Shown here: positions 25,492 to 33,239 of the stretch, in pieces | Layout of the letters: every line of letters starts with the position of its first letter | How positions within the stretch are numbered: the first letter of the stretch is position 1 | Assembly (NCBI RefSeq): GCF_014196345.1 | Contig: NZ_JACIDN010000003.1 | Span: 676,684-740,683, forward strand | DNA length: 64,000 bases | Direction of reading: 5' to 3' | Source of the DNA: Methylobacterium brachythecii | Lineage (GTDB): Bacteria; Pseudomonadota; Alphaproteobacteria; Rhizobiales; Beijerinckiaceae | The notes under the pieces: generated by a model | The model's database searches: none | Seen by the model: only the letters and a program-made list of their open reading frames with translations | Told to the model about the DNA's origin: nothing | Program-made: the position numbers and the translations under genes

Positions 25492-25877
25492 CGCAAGGTC
25501 GTCTCTACTGGCAGCATACCTGGCCCGAGGAAGGTCCGGATTTCGTCCTGCAGCGAGAACGCTCCGGAGAACCGGAGACCATCGGCCGGGTCATGCTTCA
25601 CCGACCGGTCGATGCAAACGTCGACTATTGGATGTGGACTTTGACCTCTCGGGCCGGAGCGGTCGGGATCGAGAAGCCGGTTTTTGAGATGTCAGGATCC
25701 TTGGTGACGCAGCGCGGCGCGCGAGATGCTCTGATTGTCGCCTGGCGCCGGGAGGAAGCTTTTCGGCGGGAGGCGCAAAATCATCCGGCCTATCCGGGCC
25801 TGTCCTCGTATGCTCGCGAATTCATCGTCAACGGACAACCGCCGGCAGCGAAGTGGGAACGGGAGTTAGGGGACTGA
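25488..25877 (+). CDS. Hypothetical protein coupled to the RHH-like gene
   Basis: A GTG start at 25488 overlaps the stop of the upstream gene, so translation is coupled. The 129-residue protein is soluble, with tryptophan-rich strands (YWMWTLTSRAGAVGIEKP) and an arginine-glutamate helix (VAWRREEAFRREAQNH). It is not a recognised toxin family. Its last 12 bases overlap the end of the DUF6894 pseudogene on the other strand. Confidence 0.55.
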   Translation: MTQGRLYWQHTWPEEGPDFVLQRERSGEPETIGRVMLHRPVDANVDYWMWTLTSRAGAVGIEKPVFEMSGSLVTQRGARDALIVAWRREEAFRREAQNHPAYPGLSSYAREFIVNGQPPAAKWERELGD

Positions 25878-26181
25878 AATCGCGGGCTCTCGCTCAGCTT
25901 GCCGCGACAGCAGCGGCGCGGGTTTCGGCACCGCCGGAGACTCTGTGATGTTGAAATCGATCCGGAACAACACGAGGCCGGCATCATCAGTGACTTCGGG
26001 ACGCCATTCCCCCCTCAAGCTTCACTTCCCGGCCATCCCCGCTAATCAACTCACCCCCCACGCGAAGCGCCATTCTGCGAGCGGCAGCGTAGTCGGGCAA
26101 CTCGGTGCCGTTCGGATCACGCGCGGTGAGCCCATCATAGATGTGGAAATGAAACCGGGGCGCGCATCGTTCGTCGTTCAT
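25866..26181 (-). pseudogene. DUF6894 protein with a frameshift in a run of six G
   Basis: Codons from the ATG at 26181 give a DUF6894-like start (RFHFHIYDG, ELPDYAAARRMALRVGGEL). At the plus-strand run CCCCCC (26009-26014) the frame is lost and the product stops after MASRSH. Removing one base restores EWRPEVTDDAGLVLFRIDFN, the family's C-terminal half (compare LEVSNSTGLILFRLDFH in the gene at 57372), ending with TAA at 25866-25868. It is therefore either a pseudogene, a sequencing slip or a phase-variable tract. Confidence 0.75.
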
Positions 26182-26328
26182 AAGGCGACGGCGAAGAATG
26201 CCCTCCGTCGCCGACGCCCGAACTTGCCGGCCAGCGATGGCTTTCAATGGGGGAAAAGCTCTGAGGTTCCTGGGTATCGTCGTTGCATAGCGCGAACATG
26301 TCTCGGGGCTCCCCTCGCGTCCGTTGCG

Positions 26329-26439
26329 CTAGAAAAATCCCTGCAGCATGTAGACAGCGCTCCAAGCGATGGCCGCAGCCCAAACGACAGTCACACCAGC
26401 TGCGGCGGCCAACAGAATACCGATTGACAAAGAATTCAC
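26329..26439 (-). CDS. Tiny membrane peptide, 36 residues
   Basis: A GTG start gives a peptide that is almost wholly one membrane helix: NSLSIGILLAAAAGVTVVW, then AAAIAWSAVYMLQGFF. The GTG overlaps the stop of a preceding short frame as GTGA. There is only a weak ribosome site, and the family is not recognised. Confidence 0.3.
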   Translation of the reverse strand: MNSLSIGILLAAAAGVTVVWAAAIAWSAVYMLQGFF

Positions 26440-26540
26440 TCGTTGCCGCCGGTGCTCACAGTGCGCATCATTTGGACATAGCGTCCGACGCTGCCGACGA
26501 ACATCAGCAGCGCTCCGCACGGTGGGGGTCGAGAAGCGCA

Positions 26541-26575
26541 CGAAAAAGCCCGCCGCGGCGAGCCGGGCGGGTTGA
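26541..26575 (-). terminator. Rho-independent terminator, shared CCCGCCCGG type
   Basis: On the minus strand the stem ACCCGCCCGGCTCG pairs with the following CCGCGGCGGGC and ends in TTTTTCG. It lies 20 bases past the stop of the secreted protein at 26596. Near-identical terminators occur at 54273 and 56312. Confidence 0.75.
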
Positions 26576-26595
26576 AGCCGTTCATGGACAAACTG

Positions 26596-26886
26596 TTAGT
26601 TCGAGTTGCCGCCACCACCTCCACTACCCTGAGGCACCGCCCGTTCGGGCTGGTTTGCGTTACCAGCCGCCGCTGAGTCCGATTGGAAAGTATCTGCTCC
26701 CGTTGAACCGCGCGGCACAGTCACATCGACCTCGCCCCCTGTATTATTTTGTCCACCGATGTTCGCACCAGTGTTCGAAGGAGAATTCGATCCGATCGGC
26801 GGGTGTCCTAGGGGAAGCGTGGATTGTGCCATAACGGGCGATGCGAACGCAACGACGCCCGCTAGAGCAAGGCTGAACTTGGTCAT
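26596..26886 (-). CDS. Secreted glycine/asparagine-rich small protein
   Basis: This 96-residue protein has a signal peptide (MTKFSLALAGVVAFASPVMA) and a low-complexity mature part rich in Gly, Asn, Ser and Thr (SPSNTGANIGGQNNTGGEVD; the end GSGGGGGNSN). No domain is recognised. The ATG at 26886 is chosen because it places the signal peptide at the N-terminus. It ends in the same type of terminator as the repeat protein at 55907, which also has a signal peptide and an Asn/Gly-rich body. Confidence 0.65.
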   Translation of the reverse strand: MTKFSLALAGVVAFASPVMAQSTLPLGHPPIGSNSPSNTGANIGGQNNTGGEVDVTVPRGSTGADTFQSDSAAAGNANQPERAVPQGSGGGGGNSN

Positions 26887-27352
26887 GTAAATCCTGACAG
26901 ATAATGAGCAGGTAGAACCATCGGCAGCCGCCAAATATCCCTGAACTATTCGGGCATTGTGCCGCGGCTCGGCTTAGCACACCAAATGCCCAACGCGATT
27001 TCCATTGAGATGGGCTAAACGCGCGATCCGGCTCTGGCCGCGTCATCATTCATGCCGATTCCTAGATCTTGCGGCGCGGATAGCAAAAAGCTTCAGAATG
27101 GGATCTGCGCCAGGAGGCCAACGTGGCATCGTCTGCTCGCGCGGCGCGATGATGCGATAGCGCCTTGGAGGGATCAGGAGCCGGCCTCTAGCGGCGTTGC
27201 GCGGCGGGTTACATCCCCGCACGGGCGATCCGTTCCGCTGGATCGAACAGGCCATGGACAACTGCCTCGCGCTGACCCGGGGCGCGGCGATGCCGCCTAT
27301 CGAAGGCGCCCCGGGCAGTCTAAAGGCTTCGAACGAGTACAAGGATAAGCTG
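26887..27352. other. Gene-free upstream region of the rsb module
   Basis: Nothing convincing is coded here. The frame of rsbR is open back to 27197, but the extra residues do not resemble RsbR proteins and the ribosome site is at 27341-27346. No sigma-factor consensus was found in this stretch. Confidence 0.4.
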
Positions 27353-28231
27353 ATGACGATGGACGGCGCCGAGGTCCTGGCCGGGGCAGTCACCCGGGAC
27401 GAGACCGCGATTCTGGACGCTTGGCTCGCGGGCCTGCGCGCCGGTGCCTCGCTCCAGAGCGGACGCATCCGCGAGGCCGAGCTCCAGACGCAGGCGAAGA
27501 GCGTGCTCGCCCAGTTCAAGGACGCGCTCGCCGAGGGCGGCCCCGACGCGGACGGCGAGGCCTACGCCTCGCTGCGCGAGACCCTTGCAGAGATCTCGCG
27601 CTCGCGTGCGATCCAGGGCTTCACCCCTACCGATACCGCTAACTTCGTCTTCGCGCTTAAAGAGCCGATCATCGAAGCGCTCCGGCGTGCGATCGGGTCG
27701 GACACACCGGCCCTGGCGGCGGGGATCGTGGCCGCGGGTAAGGTGCTGGACCAGCTCGGACTGCACACCACGGAGGTGTTCCTGGCGAGCCGCGAGGAGG
27801 TCATCGGGCGCCAGGGGCAGGAGATCGCCGAGCTGTCGACGCCGGTCGTCCGGCTCTGGGACGGCATCCTCGCTTTGCCGCTGATCGGCACCCTCGACAG
27901 CGCCCGAACCGGCGTCGTGATGGAGAACCTGCTCCAGGCCATCGTCGACGAGGAGGCCGAGATCGCCATCATCGACATCACCGGCGTGCCGACGGTCGAC
28001 ACCCTGGTGGCTCAGCATCTTCTAAAAACCGTCGCCGCCGCGCGGCTGATGGGAGCCGATTGCATCGTCTCCGGCATCCGGCCTCAGATCGCCCAGACCA
28101 TGGTTCATCTCGGGGTCGAGCTAAACGTCGTCTCGAAGGCGACGCTGGCCGACGCCTTCGCCGTCGCCCTCAAGCAGACCGGCCGCAGGGTTGTCCGCCA
28201 GCAAGCGGCACCGACCGTCGAGCGGCGCTAA
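27353..28231 (+). CDS. rsbR: RsbR-type stressosome protein with C-terminal STAS domain
   Basis: This 292-residue protein has an N-terminal RsbR_N-like helical sensor domain (about 1-155) and a C-terminal STAS domain. IIDITGVPTVDTLVAQHLL and IVSGIRPQIAQTMVHLG include the two threonines that RsbT phosphorylates in Bacillus RsbR. Such proteins form the stressosome shell with RsbS. The ATG at 27353 has AAGGAT six bases upstream. It leads a tightly packed five-gene operon. Confidence 0.92.
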   Translation: MTMDGAEVLAGAVTRDETAILDAWLAGLRAGASLQSGRIREAELQTQAKSVLAQFKDALAEGGPDADGEAYASLRETLAEISRSRAIQGFTPTDTANFVFALKEPIIEALRRAIGSDTPALAAGIVAAGKVLDQLGLHTTEVFLASREEVIGRQGQEIAELSTPVVRLWDGILALPLIGTLDSARTGVVMENLLQAIVDEEAEIAIIDITGVPTVDTLVAQHLLKTVAAARLMGADCIVSGIRPQIAQTMVHLGVELNVVSKATLADAFAVALKQTGRRVVRQQAAPTVERR

Positions 28232-28235
28232 GCCG

Positions 28236-28634
28236 ATGGACCGCATCCCAATCCTCAAGCTCGGTGGCGCGCTGATCGTCACCATCCAGGTCGACATGCA
28301 CGACCGTCTCGCGCTCGCGCTGGAGGAAGACCTCACGGCGATGATCGCGCGCACCGGCGCGCGAGGCGTCCTCATCGAGATCTCCGCATTGGAAATCGTC
28401 GATTCGTTCATCGGCCGCATGCTGGTCAGCATCGCCGCCGTCTCCCGCATGCTGGACGCCGAGACGGTCGTTGCCGGAATGCGGCCGGCGGTCGCCATCA
28501 CGCTGGTCGAGCTCGGCCTGGAGCTCACCGGTATCAAGACGGCCCTCAACGTCGAGCGTGGGATGGCCCTGGTCCAGGCCCGGCTGTCCGAGGATCACGA
28601 CCGAGGGAGCGACCTTGAAGGTCTCGAAGACTGA
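28236..28634 (+). CDS. rsbS: RsbS-type STAS-domain antagonist
   Basis: This protein of 132 residues is a single STAS domain. LEIVDSFIGRMLVSI holds Ser57 at the phosphorylation position, and VVAGMRPAVAITLVELG matches the second half. In the known system unphosphorylated RsbS holds RsbT in the stressosome, and phosphorylation frees it. It starts 5 bases after rsbR and its end overlaps rsbT by 20 bases. Confidence 0.92.
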   Translation: MDRIPILKLGGALIVTIQVDMHDRLALALEEDLTAMIARTGARGVLIEISALEIVDSFIGRMLVSIAAVSRMLDAETVVAGMRPAVAITLVELGLELTGIKTALNVERGMALVQARLSEDHDRGSDLEGLED

Positions 28635-29019
28635 GACCTTGCCCGTACGCTCCGGCGACGACGTCGTCCGCGTCAGGCAGCGGGTGAGGACGCTCGCCGT
28701 CGAGATCGGCCTCGGGCTCGTCGACCAAACCAAGATCGTGACCGCGGCGAGCGAACTTGCGCGCAACACCCTCGACTACGGCGGGGGCGGGGACGTCCGC
28801 GCGGAGATCGTCCAGGCCGGCATCCGAAAGGGCCTGCGCCTGACTTTCGAGGACCGGGGGCCGGGGATCGCCGACATCGAGCAAGCACTGACCGACCGCT
28901 TCACCACGGGACGCGGGATGGGTCTCGGCCTGGGCGGAGCAAAGCGGCTCTCCAACGAATTCCACATCGAGTCGACGCCCGGGACAGGCACGCGCGTGAC
29001 CATCGCGCGCTGGAAGTAA
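28615..29019 (+). CDS. rsbT: RsbT-type serine/threonine kinase (switch kinase)
   Basis: This 134-residue GHKL-type kinase has an N box (ASELARNTLDYG), a G1 box (FEDRGPGIADI) and a G2 box (GRGMGLGLGGAKRLSNEF). RsbT phosphorylates RsbR and RsbS and then acts on a downstream partner. The start is taken as TTG 28615 (LKVSKTETLPV), because GAGGGAG lies five bases upstream and the longer frame would run deep into rsbS. Confidence 0.9.
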   Translation: MKVSKTETLPVRSGDDVVRVRQRVRTLAVEIGLGLVDQTKIVTAASELARNTLDYGGGGDVRAEIVQAGIRKGLRLTFEDRGPGIADIEQALTDRFTTGRGMGLGLGGAKRLSNEFHIESTPGTGTRVTIARWK

Positions 29020-29021
29020 CC

Positions 29022-30026
29022 ATGGACCGGGTCACCGTCACAGAGGCGAGCCAGGTAGCGGAGGCCCGTCGACGCGCCGTCGCCGCGGCGCTGTCCATCG
29101 GCTTCGACGAGACGGCGTGCGGCCGCGCGGCCATCGTCGTGACCGAACTCGCTACCAATGTCGTCAAGTACGGCGTGCCCGGCGAGATCCTTGTCGGCAT
29201 CTACGAAGACGGCACCGGAACGGGTCTGGAGATCCTCGCGCTCGACAAGGGCGCGGGCTTCCCGGATCTTGGCGCGGCTTTGCGGGACGGCCATTCCACG
29301 GGCGGGAGCGCCGGCGAGGGTCTCGGCGCGGTGAAACGGCTCTCGAACGCGTTCGACATTGTCTCGCGACCTGGATCGGGGACGGCCGTGCTGGTGCGGC
29401 TCTCCGGTGCCCGAGGTGCCCGATCGGATCCGTCGGACGCCTTGCCGGCCTTCAGCGCGGTCACGGTGCCGTTGAAGGGCGAGACCGCCAACGGAGACGC
29501 CTACGCCGTCCATGAACGGGTCGATGGCTGGACGGCCATCGTGGCGGACGGGCTCGGCCACGGGCCCGACGCCGCGAAGGCGTCGGAAGAGGCCATGCGG
29601 CTGTTCCGCCGCCATCACGACAAGAGCCCCACCGAGATCCTCGTCGCCGTGCATGCGGGGCTGTCGCACACGCGCGGCGGCGCCGTGTCCGTCGCACGCC
29701 ACGCCAGGGACACCGGAACCCTCACGTTCGCCGGGATCGGAAACGTCGCGGGCGCCGTGGTCTCCGGACCGGTGATCAAGCGCACGGTCAGCCTCGCCGG
29801 TACGGCCGGTCACGCGGCCCGCCGCATCCAGGAATTCGAGTATCCGATGCAGTCCCACGACCTGTTCGTGCTCTGCTCGGACGGCATCGCGACCGGATGG
29901 CACCTCGACGGCTATCCTGGCTTGGCCGCCGCCCACCCGGCGCTCGTCGCCGGGGTGATCTTCCGCGACTTCGCCCGCGCCCGCGACGACGCCACCGTGC
30001 TCGTGGTTCGGGGGGACGCGCCATGA
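29022..30026 (+). CDS. GHKL kinase fused to RsbX/SpoIIE-like PP2C phosphatase
   Basis: This 334-residue protein has an N-terminal RsbW/RsbT-like ATPase (1-130: VVTELATNVVKYG, LDKGAGFPDL, GEGLGAVKRLSN). Its C-terminal PP2C-like domain resembles RsbX (about 145-330: GDAYAVHERVDGWTAIVADG, GHGPDAAKASEEAM, DLFVLCSDGIATGW). RsbX dephosphorylates RsbR and RsbS to reset the stressosome. Having kinase and phosphatase in one chain could make it a self-contained reset switch. It starts 2 bases after rsbT and overlaps the next gene as ATGA. Confidence 0.85.
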   Translation: MDRVTVTEASQVAEARRRAVAAALSIGFDETACGRAAIVVTELATNVVKYGVPGEILVGIYEDGTGTGLEILALDKGAGFPDLGAALRDGHSTGGSAGEGLGAVKRLSNAFDIVSRPGSGTAVLVRLSGARGARSDPSDALPAFSAVTVPLKGETANGDAYAVHERVDGWTAIVADGLGHGPDAAKASEEAMRLFRRHHDKSPTEILVAVHAGLSHTRGGAVSVARHARDTGTLTFAGIGNVAGAVVSGPVIKRTVSLAGTAGHAARRIQEFEYPMQSHDLFVLCSDGIATGWHLDGYPGLAAAHPALVAGVIFRDFARARDDATVLVVRGDAP

Positions 30027-31921
30027 AATGGACGCTGCTAACCAGCCCCATCGAGCACGAGGACGACATCGTCACGGTCCGTCAGCGCGTGCGACGTCTG
30101 GCCGAGCGCCTCGGCTTCGCACTCCAGGACCAGACGCGCATCGCCACGGCGGTCTCCGAGATTGCGCGGAATGCCTACGCGTATGCCGGCGGCGGCCGCA
30201 TAGAGTACGGCCTCGACGAGGCCCACGCCGGCCAGTCTCTGGTGATCCGGGTCAGCGACAGGGGTCCCGGCATCCCCCATCTCGAAGACATCCTGGAGGG
30301 TCGCTATCGCTCATCGACCGGCCTCGGCATCGGCATCACCGGCTCGCGCCGCCTCATGGACCGCTTCGAGATCGAGGCCGCGGGAGGCAACGGTACCGTC
30401 GTGACCTTCGGCAAAAAGCTCCCGTCGGGAAGCGAAATCTTCAGCGCCAAGAGGCTTGCAGGCCTCGCGGAGGATGTCGCCCGCGCCCGCACCGAAGAGC
30501 CGCTCGTCGCACTGCGCGACCAGAACCGCGAGCTGATGCAGAGCCTCGCCGCGCTCGCCGAACGCCAGGAGGAGGCGCAGCGCCTCAACCAGGAGCTTGC
30601 CGAAACGAACCGGGGGGTGGTCGCGCTTCACGCTGAGCTGGAGGCCCAGGCCGCGCTGCTGAAGGATGCAGGAGCCCTGCTGGAAACCCAGGTCGCCGCA
30701 CGAACCGCCGAGCTCGCCGAAGCCAATGCTCGACTCCTCGCGGAGGCGGCCGAGCGTGAACGCATGGAGCGGGACCTGCGGCAGGCGCAGAAGCTCGAAG
30801 CAATCGGGCAGCTGACCGGCGGCGTCGCGCACGACTTCAACAACCTGCTGACCGTCATCAAGTCCTCGACCGATCTACTCAAGCGGCCGGACCTCGAACC
30901 GGAGCGACACACGCGCTATGTCAAAGCCATCTCCGATACCGTGGACAGGGCTGCCAAACTGACCGGGCAGCTCCTCGCCTTCGCCCGGCGCCAGGCGCTC
31001 AAGCCCGAAGTTTTCGCGGTCTGCGACAGTGTTCGCGCGCTTACCGACATGATGGGGACTCTCACAGGGGCCCGCATCCGGATCGAGACGGATCTGCCCA
31101 AGAAGACCTGCTATGTCCATGCCGACCAGAACCAGTTCGATACGGCGCTGGTCAACATGGCCATCAACGCGCGCGACGCGATGGATGGCGAGGGGCTTCT
31201 TACGATCCGCGTGCGTCCCGCCGAACGCATGCCCAAGGCCGCTTCGGACGATGCCGTCGAGGGGCCCTTCGTCGCGGTGTCGATCAGCGACACGGGCGCC
31301 GGCATCCCGCCGGAGCAGGTGCAGCACATCTTCGAACCGTTCTTCACCACCAAGGGCGTCGGCCACGGCACCGGCCTGGGGCTGAGTCAAGTGTTCGGCT
31401 TCGCCAAGCAATCAGGCGGCGAGGTCACGGTCGAGAGCGAGGTCGAACGGGGCACCACCTTCACGCTCTTCCTGCCGCGCGTGGCCGAGGAGGAACGCGC
31501 CGTCGAGAGCCAGCCGGATGCACTGATGGACGGCCATGGCACTTGCGTGCTCGTGGTCGAGGACAACGCCGAGGTGGGCACCTTCGCGGTACAGACGCTG
31601 GCCGACCTCGGTTACGTGACCGTTCTCGCGAGCAGCCCGAAGGAAGCGCTGGACGAGCTGGCGAGAGACGCTGACCGGTTCGACGTGGTGTTCTCGGACG
31701 TAGTGATGCCGGGCATGAACGGCGTCGAGCTAGCCCACCGGATCCGCGAGGAGCACCAAGACCTTCCCGTGCTGCTGGCCTCCGGCTACAGCCACGTACT
31801 GGCCGAGAACGGCAGCCATGGGTTTGAGCTGCTGCATAAGCCGTACTCGATCGAACAGCTCTCGCGCCTTCTGCGCAAGGTCGAGAACTGGAAGCGCCGC
31901 AAGCGCATCCTGGGGGTTTAG
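30023..31921 (+). CDS. Hybrid histidine kinase with N-terminal RsbT-like ATPase and C-terminal receiver
   Basis: This 632-residue protein begins with a complete RsbT-like domain (1-135: VSEIARNAYAYAGGG, DRGPGIPHL, GLGIGITGSRRLMD). A coiled coil follows (about 160-255). The HisKA domain has phospho-His in GGVAHDFNNLL, the histidine-kinase ATPase has NMAINARDAMDG, DTGAGIP and GHGTGLGLSQVFGF, and the receiver has CVLVVEDNAEVG, phosphoacceptor Asp in FSDVVMPGMNG and LHKPYS. It would pass the stressosome state into phosphorelay signalling. The ATG at 30023 overlaps the previous stop. Confidence 0.9.
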   Translation: MKWTLLTSPIEHEDDIVTVRQRVRRLAERLGFALQDQTRIATAVSEIARNAYAYAGGGRIEYGLDEAHAGQSLVIRVSDRGPGIPHLEDILEGRYRSSTGLGIGITGSRRLMDRFEIEAAGGNGTVVTFGKKLPSGSEIFSAKRLAGLAEDVARARTEEPLVALRDQNRELMQSLAALAERQEEAQRLNQELAETNRGVVALHAELEAQAALLKDAGALLETQVAARTAELAEANARLLAEAAERERMERDLRQAQKLEAIGQLTGGVAHDFNNLLTVIKSSTDLLKRPDLEPERHTRYVKAISDTVDRAAKLTGQLLAFARRQALKPEVFAVCDSVRALTDMMGTLTGARIRIETDLPKKTCYVHADQNQFDTALVNMAINARDAMDGEGLLTIRVRPAERMPKAASDDAVEGPFVAVSISDTGAGIPPEQVQHIFEPFFTTKGVGHGTGLGLSQVFGFAKQSGGEVTVESEVERGTTFTLFLPRVAEEERAVESQPDALMDGHGTCVLVVEDNAEVGTFAVQTLADLGYVTVLASSPKEALDELARDADRFDVVFSDVVMPGMNGVELAHRIREEHQDLPVLLASGYSHVLAENGSHGFELLHKPYSIEQLSRLLRKVENWKRRKRILGV

Positions 31922-31924
31922 CGG

Positions 31925-32325
31925 GCGACGACAGCGAAGCCCGTCAGTCGAAGGACCAGACGAGCCGCACCGTCGTGAGCGGCAGACCGCAAGATCGGTG
32001 ACGGCGATATCAGGTAGGCGGTGGACGGCCTCGATCCAAACGTTCTTGAAATAGGCTTTCCGAGTTAGGCCGGTCTTGGCCCGGAAAACGCGCGCGAAGT
32101 GGCGCGGAGTCATCCCCGCCCGGACTGTAAAATGGTCCTCGGCCGGGCGGGCGGTTACCCAACGCCGCACCTCCTGCAGGGCAGGTCGGCCGTTCAGGAC
32201 TGCCCCTTTAGCGGCTGAACTACATCTGCCGCCGCTCCGCTTGAACAACATAACGAACTGGGACGCGACCCACCGTGCGACCTTGGCGTCCAGATCCACT
32301 TCTACAAGCGCCAGGGCGAAGAGGA
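31925..32325 (-). pseudogene. GlxA/AraC-family regulator fragment
   Basis: The minus strand reads FALALVEVDLDAKVARWVAS and QFVMLFKRSGG (the end of the amidotransferase-like domain). It continues RRWVTARPAEDH and AGMTPRHFARVFRAKTGL (the AraC-type DNA-binding domain). The first helix-turn-helix is shortened, and the frame shifts at both the N- and C-terminal ends. It is convergent with the hybrid kinase gene. It is a decayed gene, not a shadow of the kinase, whose stop is at 31921. Confidence 0.65.
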
Positions 32326-32394
32326 ATGCGCCGCTTTAAATCGAGCCATAGCATTGAGAGCGCCCGGCGAGGCCGCCGAGCCCCGCCATTCCAT

Positions 32395-32945
32395 CATTGG
32401 CTTGCCAGAGCCTATGTCCGTTTCAGAGCAGGTAATCGACATGCCGGAACGACCGGGTTGGGCGCGATGTTGCCGAGTTAGGGGCCTAACCTACGTCCGC
32501 TCTCGGGAGCCGCGGGGCCGCGTATGCGACTGCGTTGGGTCGAAAGTTGCCGGAGCGGCGACGTCTGCTTCCTCGCCTCGGGCGGTCCAAAGCGGCCAGT
32601 CAGCTATCGGCCAGTGCTTGCCGAAGGTCGAATGTCCGCTTTTTTGATGTTCGTGACTGAAAGCGGACAGGCGGGAATACACCCATCTCGGTCATCGACC
32701 GGTCGGTGTTCATGTCCGCTTTCGAGCAAATGGTCGCCTACTGAGAACGACTGGATTGGGCGCAAAGCGGCCGGCATGATTTGGCCGATAACGGACTGAC
32801 GGCTTCGGGCTGCCCGAGGATCTGAAGCAGACGTCGGCGTTCCAGCGGGTGTCGACCCAACCCGGTCGTCCACACTTGGCCGCGCGAGTCCTGAAAGCGG
32901 ACGGAGGTTCTGCAGTAACCCCGGTAGCAGTGCGCCCATCCTGGT
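32395..32945. repeat. Cluster of diverged AAAGCGGAC-family intergenic repeats
   Basis: This gene-free stretch holds several copies of the same blocks: TGTCCGCTTTCGAGC at 32713-32727 (also at 46818-46832), GAACGACTGGATTGGGCGCA at 32745-32764 followed by AAGCGG, GACCCAACCCGGTCGT near 32855, and GAAAGCGGACGGAGG near 32892. The copies alternate orientation and are mutated relative to one another. No open frame here looks like a gene. Confidence 0.6.
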
Positions 32946-33239
32946 CATTTGGAGCTGCAATCTTTGTCCTCCGAAGCGGACATCACGGTTACCCTGTGGC
33001 TTCGGTAAAGGTCGTCGCCACGGTGACAGGCATGAACGAACCGCGCTTCGCGACCGCGTTCTCGATCGACAACGCCCGCGCGTACGGCCTCAACCGCGAC
33101 CTCAGCGTCGCCGTGACGGATCGCGCGATGAAGGCATTGGTCTTGACGATGAAGCCCTGAGTCGTCGCGCGCCGGGTGACTTCTCGGCTCCTGGCGCGTT
33201 CTCGATGTCGACACGTCACGAACGTAGGACAAAGACCCC
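32946..33239. other. Spacer before the sulfite oxidase gene
   Basis: A GC-rich plus-strand frame ends MKALVLTMKP at 33160, preceded by MNEPRFATAFSIDNARAYGL. It might be a gene tail but has no recognised family and no clean start. Nothing else is supported. Confidence 0.25.

Noticed and set aside
25300..25877. RHH-like gene and its overlapping neighbour as a toxin-antitoxin pair
   Set aside because: The second protein has no RelE, ParE, PIN, MazF or other toxin signature, so the pair is described only as coupled genes.
27046..27519. Minus-strand frame of 157 codons over the rsbR start
   Set aside because: Ser- and Arg-rich, lacks motifs, and covers the rsbR ribosome site and first codons.
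28776..29936. Minus-strand frame of 386 codons opposite rsbT and the kinase-phosphatase gene
   Set aside because: Low-complexity, Arg/Gly/Asp-rich, no start signal; the plus strand carries complete GHKL and PP2C domains.
32395..32945. Repeat cluster considered as a CRISPR array
   Set aside because: Units differ in length and sequence, occur in both orientations, and have no regular spacers or cas genes nearby.
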